Positions 30,306 through 41,314 of a stretch of DNA of 64,000 nt are shown here, piece by piece. The notes under the pieces were generated by a model. That model had not been told where the DNA came from. It did no database searches and saw only the letters and a program-made list of their open reading frames with translations. The stretch's first letter is position 1. Every line of letters begins with the position of its first letter. The stretch is taken from NCBI RefSeq assembly GCF_029227915.1, contig NC_079875.1, forward strand, positions 27,528,001 to 27,592,000, written 5' to 3'. This DNA is from Hydractinia symbiolongicarpus (Eukaryota > Cnidaria > Hydrozoa > Anthoathecata > Hydractiniidae). Position numbers and translations under genes: made by a program.

Positions 30306-31061
30306 CCCTATTCGGTCCGGGGGGGGGGGAGGCGGATTCCGCCCCCCCCCGACGGTTTTTTTTTAATAACTCCTGATTGCTTTGTTATATGGCTATGATA
30401 CTTACTGAGTTTCAACATTTATCTATTAGACGCCTGCATGCTAATTTTTTTGGTCCCATACCTTTCAGAGGCTTTGATATTGGCCATTACTCGAAACTAC
30501 CCCTAAAAATCTCTATGAAATCCTTATAATGGGGAAAATATAATAGCTCCTGTTAGGATTATCCTTAGAACTTGAAACTTGCAACATAACTTTGTTTCAT
30601 CAAGAAGAATCATTTTGAATACTTTGAACACGTGACTAATCCGATTTCCCGATTTTGTCGGATTTTACCCGAAAATCGAAAAAAAACGGATTTTCGGGCA
30701 ATTTTTGGCAATTTTTCATCCGATCCATGTAAAAACCGGAAAATATGTTAAATAACTTTTATTTAGCTTTCAGAAACTTCAAACAGAATGTAAAAATTCG
30801 CTCTAAAACAAAAGTAATTATATTTTAAGCAGATAGTGGCATTTTTAACAATTTTCAAGCTTTTGATGACGTCACAGAAAATGTGCTGACGCAAGCAAAT
30901 TTTTTTGGCGCCATTTTGTTCCTTTTATGACGCACTATAAGTGTGCCAAGTTTGATTCAATTTGAACAACCCTATGAAAAGTTATTGAGGGGGGGCGGAA
31001 TCTCCCCCCCCCCCCCCCCCCCCGGTCATAGTATGTTCGAAAAACCCCGGACCGAATAGGG
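30306..31061. mobile_element. piggyBac-like MITE with TTAA ends
   Basis: A 756-bp non-autonomous element. Both ends read CCCTATTCGGTCCGGGG as inverted repeats, and each is flanked by TTAA (30302-30305 and 31062-31065), the duplicated target of piggyBac elements. A second inverted pair inside contains ATTCCGCCCCCC, near 30336 and 30995. Long homopolymers of G and C sit just inside both ends. There is no transposase open frame, so it must be moved in trans. It has split the zinc-finger pseudogene text at 31067 from sequence to its left. Confidence 0.85.
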
Positions 31062-31066
31062 TTAAG

Positions 31067-31690
31067 CCCGCCCTTATAGTTTTATCATCCTTGGCAGTAA
31101 TAACATCTACAGCATTGCATAGATAATCGAAGTTATCTATGTTAAACATATCAATGATTTTAAAACTTTTTTCATAATTACCATCAAACGGCCAATCTTT
31201 GCATATGTGCTGTAATTTTTTTAAACATTCTACAGCCCAGGTTAAGAATGCTCTCATCTTTTCTGACAATAGAGCCGATTTCATCTTCCCTGATTTTGCA
31301 TAAAATGTTTTTGACAAATGTCTCAGGCATTTTATCCTTATTAGGAATAGATTCCATATATTATGGCAAACCAACTGATGGAGCATCATTTTGTTTTCCA
31401 CAAGATCGTCCATGTTGTGAAAAAACCTTTTCGATATCTTTGCTGAACATGAACTGCAATGGAAAAGTTCAAAATATTTTCTTTCTTTTTCTTTTCCCCC
31501 CTGCCTTATTGTACTTCACTATGCCTTCCCTTTTTATTTTTCTGAACGCCTTTATTCTTGATGATTTGTTAAAGGTCAGACTATCCGCTACTTTTTTCAC
31601 CTTTGTGTGGACTGTGCTGACATGCCGTGTCAATTTCCGGGGTTTTTTCCCGCAAAATAAACACAGTCTTTTGGGCTTCTGATATGGCTT
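31067..31690 (-). pseudogene. C2H2-zinc-finger protein fragment, function unknown
   Basis: Read on the minus strand from about 31690. A single zinc finger, 'LCLFCGKKPRKLTRHVSTVH', is followed by a basic helical segment ('SSRIKAFRKIKREGIVKYN'). After a frame change (about 31413) there is a helical region with 'VENKMMLHQLVCHNIWNLF' and 'YEKSFKIIDMFNIDNFDYL', which ends where the MITE begins. The finger-plus-basic-helix arrangement occurs in uncharacterised cnidarian proteins, some linked to recombinase elements. I do not recognise the remainder. Confidence 0.4.
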
Positions 31691-32269
31691 TTGTTTCTAA
31701 AAGGAGATGAGTTAAAGAATTGCTCAAATAATTAGAATTTCAAAGTGGCTCGAATAATGTCCAAGTGGCTGGTACAGTTTTCCTAGTTACAAAGATATAA
31801 AGAAAATGAATTTCGACTTTTGAAAATAAAAGTTAGAACAAAATGTTGTAAAATATTTGCTGTTTGTGTTACATGCAGCATAATGGAACGCATTACAAAT
31901 TTCACTCATATATACACGATCCCCTGGACTATCGTCAGAATTAACAGATTTCTCAGCTGCCAGATGTTTTTTCTAAAGCAAAATTAGAAAAGTACTTGCT
32001 TAGTTTTCTAAATATTTTCCATACAGATCCACTCCTTCGCAGAGTACTTATTATGAGTATTTAAAGATTGATGGTCGAAAAAAGAATATTTTACAATTGT
32101 AGCGATAAATATACCTTTATTTTAAACAAATGTTACAAAGGTTGTGGTTGATACATCTTTATTTAAACGAAACAAATGTTAGGTAATAAACAAGTCAACT
32201 CAATTCTCTTATAAAGTATTTAACTCAAAATTGCGGAACTAAAGTTTCGTAAAATAGGTTTGTTGTAAA
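31691..32269. other. No recognisable gene
   Basis: AT-rich stretch between the zinc-finger fragment and DIRS-like element 2. No motif is seen on either strand. Confidence 0.5.
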
Positions 32270-33030
32270 ATTTCCTTAAAGTGTTTTCTCCAATCTCCTG
32301 CTTTATTAATATCCGCTAAGAAAAGTCATTTCGCTCTTGCTTTGGAGGTTGAGGCACTCCTCGTGGAATGGTAGAGTAAAGCTTGGTATCGATACCAGCA
32401 CATTCTAGAGTAGTTGTTACCCAACGAGACAAGGTTGACGTACACACAGGTTTATGTGGTGCTTGTATGCTTCTAAACAATTTAACAAATAAGCCTCTCA
32501 ATGGAAAAGTGATTTTTAAATATTGTTTTAAATTTTCTACTAAACATATATTTCTTGATAGGTCGTATTTTAATATTTCTAAAGGAGCAACATTATGTGC
32601 AGGTCGAGATGTTTTCAAAAGTTCTCTTATGAACACTAAAATTTCTGTGTGTTAAAACACAATATTACGTACGTCGATTGATGATATAGTTTCATCTCTT
32701 TGTCCTGAAAGAATTCATAGCGCACTCACAGTCCGGTATGTTAAAAATTTTCAAGGGTAGCTTGTCAGGATCTCCAAGTGACTCGAGATGTTTTAAGACA
32801 ATATCTATATCATACGTAAAGGAGTAACGTGGCAGACGCAATTTAAATTCTCCATGCATATAACGTTTCATAATTGGTTGCCTCCCAAAGTTAATTCCAT
32901 ATTGAGGCTCCATTATGATTGTTAATGCTGATCTTGCAGTATTAAGTGCAGAATATTGCCTTGTGCTATTCACAAAGAGGTCAGTTAAGAAATTCCAGAC
33001 CTTCAACAATAATATGATGATACGGATCAA
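32270..33030 (-). pseudogene. DIRS-like element 2 tyrosine recombinase, broken
   Basis: The N-terminal core-binding part (33030-32692) has 'SALNTARSALTIIM' and 'LPRYSFTYDIDIVLKHLESL'. After a deletion that removes the first catalytic arginine, the C-terminal part (32636-32316) has 'STLSRWVTTTLECAGID'. The conserved H-S-T-R motif follows in a different frame ('HSTRSASTSKARAK', about 32378-32340), so a single-base shift precedes the active site. The nucleophile tyrosine region near 32280 is in doubt. Confidence 0.65.
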
Positions 33031-33141
33031 TTGACTTCAGGCAATAGTTCATCTATTCCTAGATATATAGTAGGTGTTGATTCCTTGTACCATCACTCAG
33101 CGGCGATCTTACAATATTTTTGGCTGTATGAGAGAGATTTG

Positions 33142-34268
33142 TCACATTTTTAGCTTTCCAGACACTATCCCAATTAATTGGGTCAAGCTTTCATCAATTG
33201 GCTGTGTTACTTCTAGACGTAACGGTAGATTCAGCAGGTGTTTTCTAGGGGAAATGAAGATAGGGTCTCCAATTAGTATTTCTTGGTATTGAGAATACAA
33301 ACGCTGATATGGCCAGTTTCGCACAACAAATACTCCAGTAGCCTTTTCGAAAAATATTTTTTGCAAGACTTTGGGTATCAGTGAAAATCGTGGAAATGCA
33401 TAGAATTTAAAATCTTTCCAATCAAATAAAAATGCATTAACACCCCAAGCATCTGAGTCTGGCCGAAAGTAAATAATTTTTTTATTTGACAATTCGTCCT
33501 CAAAGAAAACAAATAAATTGGTGGATTGAAATTTAATTTTAATATAGAGGATTGTAGTACTTTGGAATCTAATTTCCACTCAATGAAACTGTCATTCTTT
33601 CTAGATTCTCTACCTGCAATATTATTTTCTTTTCCAGGAATATGAAATAGATATCCATTTATCCAGACTTTTGCCAGAGTCCAGATTTCGAAAACTATGT
33701 CGTTGCAAATTAATGAATGAGAGGTACCCATCTTTTTAATGCAAAAAACTGCTGTAGTGTTGTCAAATTGCTTTAGTTCAAGAGCATTTGTGTGTAAATC
33801 TCTTTCATTTTTGTCCCAAAATTCATTTATTTTGATGGATTCAGACACAGCACCCCATCCAGTATTTGATGCATCAGTTTCAATAACTAAGTCAGGGTTT
33901 GTATAACCTATTGTGTTAAAACTAGTCAATATATTATCTACCCACCACTGCAGTTCCTTTTTTGATCTTGTTGCAATTTGCATTTTAAAATCAAATTTTC
34001 CTGAATTGTTCTTTAAAGCTGATGTCTTATCATGCTCCAGATTTCTGTAAAACAGTTTTCCAAATTTTACTCTTGGAAAGCAGCTGACCAGGGCACCACT
34101 GACAGAGGAAACCTTTTGTATTGATGTAAAATTACATCGAATTAATTCTGTACATATTTTGGTAATATTTCCTTTCTTTTCTTTATCTAAGTAAATTATC
34201 ATTCTTTTAGAATCAATAATAAAGCCAAGAAGTGTAACCACTTGTTCTGGAATTAATGACTCCTTCAA
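33142..34268 (-). pseudogene. DIRS-like element 2 RNase H and linker
   Basis: The thumb ('KVSSVSGALVSCFPRVKFGK') is followed by RNase H with catalytic aspartate in 'VIETDASNTGWGAVSES', glutamate in 'NALELKQF', aspartate in 'FDNTTAVFCI', and a final motif 'GKENNIAGRESR' where glycine replaces the usual aspartate. The next frame (33579-33142) reads 'IYFRPDSDAWGVNAFLFDW', 'YAFPRFSLIPKVLQKIF' and 'GVFVVRNWPYQRLYSQ', the signature linker between RNase H and recombinase in these elements. There is one frameshift, near 33450-33570. Confidence 0.75.
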
Positions 34269-34620
34269 GACATTTATTATATGGCATGTGTGTGTTAAAT
34301 ATGTCGGCCAAATATTCTGCTATAATATAATTTAGTAATTTTGTGAATTTTCTTGGACCAGAACATAATCCATTTGGTAAATCTAAGTACTTGTATAGAA
34401 CATCATCAAAAACAAATTTTAAGTATTTTTGTGCTGGTACTGTGTAATAAGCCTCTTTGAGATCTAATGTGGTCATATAACAAGCAGGTCTGTTTAGCTT
34501 AAGAATAGTATTTAATGTATCCATTTTAAAATGCATATAGGGAAGGTAACCATTTAATTGTTTAAGATTAAGTATTGATCTAAAGCTGTCCCCATCCATA
34601 GGTACTATTTTCCAATGCAC
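34213..34620 (-). pseudogene. DIRS-like element 2 reverse transcriptase, motif C deleted
   Basis: The N-terminal half has 'FRSILNLKQLNGYLPYMHF', motif A 'YMTTLDLKEAYYTVPAQKYL' and motif B 'LPNGLCSGPRKFTKLLN'. Soon after, the text jumps in another frame to 'SLIPEQVVTLLGFIIDSKRM', a segment that follows motif C in related proteins. The Y-x-D-D box is therefore absent and the polymerase is dead. Confidence 0.7.
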
Positions 34621-34695
34621 CTGCCTGAAATAGCTTTATTTTGTGATTACAGTAATCAAAAAGATTATCCAAATTTTCTGAAAAATTACTTACAT

Positions 34696-34925
34696 TTACT
34701 TTTTGTAGTAGTAGCGTTTGCGATGATTCTGTTTTTTTGGAGGGCCTAAAAAAGGCTTTTTATATAAGTTAGATGAGGAGTACTGGTTTTTCTTTTTATA
34801 ATTATTTTCATGCTGGTTACTGATGTTTAATTTTGCAAATTTCCTTTCTCCATTCTGCAGCATTGGTGTTATCATTGTAAACTTAGAAGATCGGATGTTA
34901 AGGGCAAGAGCGGCGTTTTGATAGA
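34696..34925 (-). pseudogene. DIRS-like element 2 gag C-terminus
   Basis: An open reading with 'SFYQNAALALNIRSSKFTMI' and 'LQNGERKFAKLN', then a lysine-, asparagine- and tyrosine-rich tail ending 'NHRKRYYYKK' at a TAA (34698-34696), 76 bases before the RT frame. A basic tail just upstream of RT fits the end of gag. Its 5' part was not identified, though minus-strand coding-like text occurs near 35100-35300. Confidence 0.45.
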
Positions 34926-36352
34926 AAGATGCAGTAGAAAATATTCAGGTTTATCCAGAACCTATATCAATACAATGCATGTCCCTAACCATCCACGATA
35001 GCCCTTATTAGAGAAATATATTCGAACATATTGATTTAGGTGCCATTCGAAACTACATCTATCACAAAGGAGTCAATTTAGCTTGTGTTAGTACTATTGT
35101 ATTTTTTGCCGACCATTGCATTCAAGTATTTAGGGACTTCGGCTCGAGCCAGTTCTTGGAAAGTATCCACTTTGGCATTTATTCGTATTTTTGGATCCGA
35201 AACATTTTTCTGCTGCTCTGTCCGGATGGTTCACCTTCAATGTTCATCTTCAATTTCGTAATTTCTGCATCCAGCAAGTCTGTTATTTCGCTAAAGGTAT
35301 ACATTTTAAAGTCATTTGAATATTTCTAACTAACAAGGTTCTAGGCTGCTTACGCAAACCTTTTTATTATTATATAAAGCGACTTAAAGCGAATGTCATT
35401 AAAAATAGCTCTGTATGACATGTGTATATTTAATTGTTGCAACGACCAATGTAACTTTCGGCATATTCACTCTTGCATTGGTTATACAATTGCTCTGTTC
35501 CCGCCGATTGAAATCTTTAATTGCAGCACCCCAACACCACTGTCCAGCGCATCGCCGCTGTTGTTCATATAACTCAACTTGTTCCTGAAAAAGTTAAAAT
35601 GTTAAGGTTAAAGCTAAAATGCAACTGTCGGAGTTTGGAAGGTACGGATTAATCATGTCATCATAGCAATCTTAATCTCGATCACAATCATCAATGGGGA
35701 AAAGAAAATAAAAAACTTAGTTGCTCCTTGACCAAGGTACTGTCAGCGGAGATACTGATCCCGGGGACAATTGTGAAATCTAGCAGGTTTGTCATCACCA
35801 AAAAAGGAAGGGGAGAGGGGGAAGGGAGTATATTTATGACTACTACTATTACTTTTTACTACTAATACCAACTACTATTTTATTGTAACCTTACTATTTT
35901 CGAATTAATTTCCTAAACAAGTACCACATTTTAGACATAACTTAGACGTGACTTGGATTGTTTAAGAAAACTAATGTTTGCCTGAGAAAAATGTATGTAT
36001 TAGTTCACTTAAATGGAGTTTTAACACTAAATTTTGATGAGAGAGAGCATCTTACTTATAATCTAATCTCCTGCTCTTAACAGCTTATCGATGACCGATG
36101 AGGTAGATAGTACAAATTCTTTGTGTATGTGTAACAAAGCTAGCTGCGATTATGAACTGCTGCGATTTTCTCTCTGTTTTTCTTACCAGCTAGAAAAGGT
36201 GTTCAACTAGATGTAGCTAGCTAGCTAAAGGCTCGAGTGTTGGAACCAGGAGCAACAGCCTGGACACAAAAAGTATTTTTGGTTGTAGGGAGCAATTCCA
36301 TTATATATATGCATTCACAGGTTTTTTTATAAGGTTATTGCATATATATACT
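34926..36352. other. No firm gene
   Basis: Weak coding-like text on the minus strand near 35300-35090 ('FSEITDLLDAEITKLK', 'DTFQELARAEVPKYL') may be gag N-terminal sequence of DIRS-like element 2. Otherwise AT-rich and unremarkable. Confidence 0.35.
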
Positions 36353-37180
36353 TGCAGCAGACAATCAGTAATTAAACGGCAACCATTTTTCACTGCCTTC
36401 ATGAACTTCTGCTACGGTTATACATTTCGTCTTCTACTTCTGAATTGCCCAGGTATCGTTAGTACCGATTTAAGTATCCTTAAGAATTATTAAAAAAATA
36501 TTGGACATTTTGAGTTCGTTTTAGGACGTTTTTAACTTATCGATTTTATTTTATTGTCTTTTTTAGACGTCCTGTCGATATCGTTTGGTTTGTCTGATAC
36601 TGCTAGACTTGAAATATGTTTTATATTGTGGTTCGGAATTGGGTTTTTAGATTGTCTTTGAAATTCAGGAATGATCTGTTTAAACTGCCACATGTTTTTT
36701 GTTTTAACATTTTGTGTACATATGTGGTGATCTGTAAAATCCTACCTCAGTCTGCAAAATGCATATTCAGTTTCATAGTTAAGAGAAGCTAATGCATTTT
36801 TATAATTCCCATGATGCTCATTTGTAATTTAGGAGCGGATCTTTCATTTGTTTGTAAAATACTCGTTATGGTCATGTGCAATGTAGGTTGTTAACATGTG
36901 CTTCCAACACAATATATTTTGCAACCATCCTAAGTATAAAAGAATACAATTACCCTGAGCTAGCTACCACGAACAATAAATTTTGAAAATGTCCACTTTT
37001 ACTCCCCTCTAGTCTCTTGTTCGGCTCTGCTCAATACAATGAACATCAACCAGAAAGCTAGTTAGCCAATTCTTTTAACGTGTTATTTATATACGTTACT
37101 TTGCTGGTTATATACAATATACTAAGTATAAAATGAAGCCACTCCTGTGTAAGAGAATAAAAAAGTTAGTCAAGCTTAAA
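36353..37180 (+). repeat. Dispersed direct repeat, copy 1
   Basis: Three blocks match 39174-39790 in the same order and orientation. They are a ~150-bp block with AACGGCAACCATTTTTCACT (36375 and 39196), a block with AAAATACTCG...GGTCATGTGCAATGTAGG (36856 and 39522), and a block with TTTTAACGTGTT and TGTGTAAGAGAATA (37073 and 39636 onward). Spacing differs through indels. Between the copies lies a DIRS-like RNase H fragment. Confidence 0.75.
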
Positions 37181-38067
37181 GATGATAAAATAAAAAGCTA
37201 CATTAATTCCCAAAAGTTGTAGCGGATAAGGTTTCGGCGAAGAAAATTAAGACAGATATGCAAAATAAAAAAGAACGAAGCAGAAAAACAACAAAAATAA
37301 AATAGAAGCAAACAAACTAGTAAACAAATGTTTTGATGATGTCTCACAATGAAGCAAGATGGAGATTTTTTTTTATGTTTCTGAAAGATGGATGTCTGGC
37401 TTAATAAATTCCAGGCAATGTATATTCGGAGCACGTGTTGATGGTTCGCCATACTTTCTCACTATACCCAGCGTCTTGCTGATATAATTCGTCTGATATT
37501 TTTCTGCCTAGCCTGTTTATCATCCGAGCATTGCATTGTTTTGCATTTTCTTTTCTGGCTATTGAAAAATCGGTTAAAATGCATAAATACGTATATGAAT
37601 AAAATATTTTTTCTAAGGCAGGATAATTAGTTTCTTTATAGTTTAGCAGTCAAAATATAGTTAAAGGCTTTAGAAGCCAAATATTTACTTCTCTGAACCC
37701 GTCGCTCAATTTCGCATGGACAATCTCTGAGTCCTTCTAACAACCGATATGTCACATTTTCTTTTTCTTGAAATCTGATAAAAAACTAAGCAGTGGTTAA
37801 ATCTAGGTATATAATCAAGTTAAGATTATGGAAAATTCTTTTGAAAAAATTATATTTAAATAAAAAGCATAATATGTCACCCCAGGTTAAATTTCCATCC
37901 TTTCTCCTGCTCGAATGAAAGATACAGATCACGAATAATTCTCTAAGTAAAAAAAACAAAAATATTTTCCTGCATTACAATATTTTATATGCAATACAGA
38001 ACAAAAATTAAACAAAACTAACACATAGTCATTCCTGAAAGTGCAGCATCAAGAAAATTATTCATGG
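37181..38067. other. No recognisable gene
   Basis: AT-rich sequence between the first direct repeat and the DIRS-like RNase H fragment. No motif is seen. Confidence 0.5.
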
Positions 38068-38425
38068 TTACTCTAAGAGGTCCAGGATTAACGGCGAAAT
38101 AGGGGTGGGATGCGGCTCGGTGTATGTGCGCTGCTTCTTGAACTGGTTGTCCTGTAAACGGGAGAGCAAATCAGCGTAAGTATTTGATTTCCCATAAATA
38201 TGATGCATTAGAACATTTATGTTATGGTTAGTAATAAAGAAGAACAGCAACCGCACAAGCTTCCTTACACTTACAAAAGCCCGTTTTCCATATGTGCACA
38301 ATGGCTTTATTGTGTGTGTAGATAGTAATTTTGGGATCAATCCATTGCGCACCCCATGTCTTGAATTTGTATACCAGAACTTTAATTGTAATGTTTTCTT
38401 TGATTTGTGCTTATTTCAACGTTTT
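38068..38425 (-). pseudogene. DIRS-like retrotransposon 3, RNase H fragment
   Basis: Minus-strand text 'VYKFKTWGAQWIDPKITIYT' with 'NKAIVHIW' (about 38400-38300) is followed, in another frame, by 'VRKLVRLLFFFITNHNINVL' and 'IYGKSNTYADLLSRLQDNQF'. It closely parallels the RNase H end of DIRS-like element 1. The A-D-x-L-S-R-L motif is intact, but the N-terminal catalytic part is absent. The fragment runs into a short proline-rich linker ('PHPTPISPLILDLLE'). Confidence 0.65.
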
Positions 38426-38579
38426 TGTGCATATTTTATATATAAGGCTAAAATTTTTTTTAGATGCTCTTTTCTTATATGCTCTATACCTTAAAGTTTT
38501 TTATTATCTATATTATAATACCCGTATACGTCTGTAATGGTAGCTTAGCTGCGCAAGTATAAAAAGGACGAGCGAACTC

Positions 38580-38602
38580 ATGGATTTTTCCACGGGCTAA
38601 CG
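38580..38602 (-). repeat. Dispersed hairpin motif, copy 2
   Basis: Inverse orientation of the motif at 23951: TGGATTTTTCCACGGGCTAAC. The shared core is 21 bases. The hairpin stem is shorter here because the outer bases differ. Confidence 0.55.
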
Positions 38603-39018
38603 ACTAGTTTATATTTTATTGTAGTTAAAAAAAATTGCTTATTGAAAACAGTTTGTATATATAAGTATTTTATTATTGAAAGAGAAAAAAATTTCTGAGC
38701 GTCAATTTTTAGTGGGTTAGTTTGTACACATTTCCTTCTTTTTTTAAAGTAGCAAAATTAGAAATTCAACTGCTACGCTGGTCGATATGCCAATACGTCA
38801 TCAACGGCGCGCAATAGAATTAAAGTATTCATCATCAGTATTTTTCCGTATTCGTTAAGGACGATGTTTCGCCATTTCCGTATGATATCAGTATTTTCCG
38901 TATACTACGTTCTATAATACAGAAATTCGTAAATCCGTATCAATCTCCGTATCAAGCTTGTATCCGTCTGTATTCCACATTCCGTTTACGGATAGTATCC
39001 TATTATCCGTATTCAAAT
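38603..39018. other. CCGTAT-rich non-coding stretch
   Basis: From about 38860 the sequence is dense in CCGTAT and ATACGG, often as short inverted pairs, leading into the 24-bp inverted repeat at 39019. Confidence 0.6.
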
Positions 39019-39449
39019 AGTCCCAATACGGTGTGATACGGATTAAGTATACGGAGTTTATGCTGTCGATTTAGTCTCCGAATTTGTCCGTATTCTGTAT
39101 AACACGGGGAAATTCGGATGTAAGAAAACCCCGTATTTATGCATGCTCCACACAGTGTGAACTGCTACGGTATACTTGCAGGAGACAGTAATTTAACGGC
39201 AACCATTTTTCACTGCCTACATGAACTTTTGCTACGGTTATACATTTCGTCTTCTACTTCTGAATTGACCAAGTATCTTTAATACCGATTTAAGTATCAT
39301 TAAGAATTATTAAGAAAAATAACAGCCACAAATACGTACTTTTTATTGCACGTATCGTTCTGTATATGAGGAAAATACGGAAAGTAGCGGTAATTAAATT
39401 TTCCATATTGATTCTGTGTTTCTCTTCCGTATCACACCGTATTGGGACT
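39019..39449. repeat. Perfect 24-bp inverted repeat pair
   Basis: Arms 39019-39042 and 39426-39449 are exact reverse complements (core TCCCAATACGGTGTGATACG), separated by 383 bases. Imperfect matching continues ~10 bases outward (TATTC-AA). It could be the ends of a MITE into or around which the dispersed repeat was inserted. Confidence 0.75.
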
Positions 39450-39790
39450 CTTGGAATATGCACTGTGTGTGTGGATTTATATACATTACTTGCTCGTTAT
39501 ACAATATACTATCCATTTGTAAAATACTCGTTTTGGTCATGTGCAATGTAGGTTGTTACAAAAATATTTTTATAGAGAAATACTTTTCTTACTTTTTAGA
39601 ATACATTCATTTCTCATTACATTTATCAATGCTTTTAACGTGTTCTTTATATACATTACTTGCTGGTTATATACAATATACTATCCATTAGTGTTCTACA
39701 AATACATTAGTTAATGGTTATGGTTATATACAATATTTCTACTATAAAATAAAACCACTTCTGTGTAAGAGAATACAAAAGTTAGTCTAT
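39174..39790 (+). repeat. Dispersed direct repeat, copy 2
   Basis: Partner of 36353-37180. It also contains an internal ~170-bp duplication (ATACATTACTTGCT...ACAATATACTATCC near 39480 and 39650). Its 5' part lies inside a 24-bp inverted-repeat pair. Confidence 0.75.
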
Positions 39791-41314
39791 TTTCAGGCCG
39801 GTCCATATACAACAGGACTATCTTGTCACTTATTGCTTTTTCACAATTAGGGACAAAAAATCGTTTGGTTTTAATAGGTGTCCTGTCTAATTTTCTCTTT
39901 ATTTCTTTGCAGTATTTTTAATATAGTAGTAAGTAATACCTGAACGTCCATTCGGCACTATAGCGTCCCCAAAACTGTGTCAATATATGCTCTCAAATTT
40001 TGGGCGTATGCTTCGGTGCTGTGTTGCAGACGTGCATTAAATGAAAGCATTAACTATATCCATATGTTTAATGACGAAGTGTTTTTACTCACAAAATATC
40101 CGATTAAAGGATTATTGGACTCCGTTGTCCATTTCAGCCTCTTTAAATCTATCTGCCGAATATGTTTCTCTGTCCCTCGCTTTAGGCATTCAAACCGATA
40201 AAAGTACGTGTTCACATTTCTGTCTTTTTTTATTAATTTATAACGAATGTTTATAAAGGATTTTTCCATTCAAAAATGAGTAAAATATACAAAATATATA
40301 TAATTACAAAATGTCTGTTCTTCCATGTGTCCTATTTCCTTGTCTTGTAAATTGTTGATGCAGTCTCGATGGTTAACTGAGGTCTGATTCTCTGAAGCAA
40401 GTATAATCTCCCTCTAACTTTCTTGTATGTCGACTCGATGTGCTCACAAAGTGAAGGGTTTGGAGTTTGCATACTAAATACTACTTTAATAAGTCTACAA
40501 AACTAACACTATTCAGTAAACGTAATGTTATGAGTAAACGACCGTGCATTGTAAAAAAGAGTTCTTTTCCCTCTTTCAGAATTACTACACGTCATGTATC
40601 CACGGATTAGTTGCTCCAATATATGCATGATGTTTATACTCGATACAACACCATTACTAAGAACATTGTTCGAATATATGGCGGACCCCTCTAACTATTC
40701 TTTCATCTAAATAACGCATTTTACAGAAATAGCGTATATTGGTCCCGACCTTGCCTGATGTCTTTTTTTAAAAACAAAATAAACGAAAACTTGTATTATA
40801 TTTGGGTCTTTGGCTGATTTTGTGCATGAATTGACTACTTTGGAGCTGATAAAATATCGCAATGAACTGACGTTGGCACATTTAAGGGTCTCTTGTTCCC
40901 TGCCATTGTGCACAAAATCGAAATAAGTCAATCCTAACAAATATCTAAACAATGTATTTATTTGTGCTACGTTGGAGTCGATAAGACTTTTTATTAAAAA
41001 AACTGTCTTAGACTGGTGTTTCAAGCATTTTGGGCTCCAAATCATAATTTACAAACCTTTCTTTACTTCCCTTACCAAATCTCTGGATTGTTAATTCTAA
41101 GTTGTCCTTTCTTATAAGCTGTAATTGGGATACATCTTTTTGAAAATTGACTCAGAACTGATAAAATTGTGCATTTTCTATGCATTTTCTTTAATTGTTT
41201 AGGATGTCGTTGTCAAAAAAAGGCTATTCTTCTCCTTTGTAGGATGAACTCAGTCAGTGTGTAACTTTGTTACCATATAATGCATATTCTTTACTTTTTG
41301 CTCATAATATCTCA
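39791..41314. other. No recognisable gene
   Basis: AT-rich sequence. Open frames at 39977-40269 and 40707-41045 carry no motif I recognise. Confidence 0.5.

Larger units (their letters stand above)
32270..34925 (-). mobile_element. DIRS-like retrotransposon 2
   Basis: A second, different DIRS-like element on the minus strand: gag C-terminus (34925-34696), reverse transcriptase (34620-34213), RNase H and the linker typical of the group (34268-33142), then a tyrosine recombinase in two pieces (33030-32692 and 32636-32270). Longer open frames than element 1 suggest a younger insertion, but the RT active site and part of the recombinase are lost. Confidence 0.75.

Noticed and set aside
30982-31066. 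Glycine-rich end of the minus-strand frame at 30982-31413
   Set aside because: It is translated from the poly-C/poly-G end of the MITE and is not part of the original protein.
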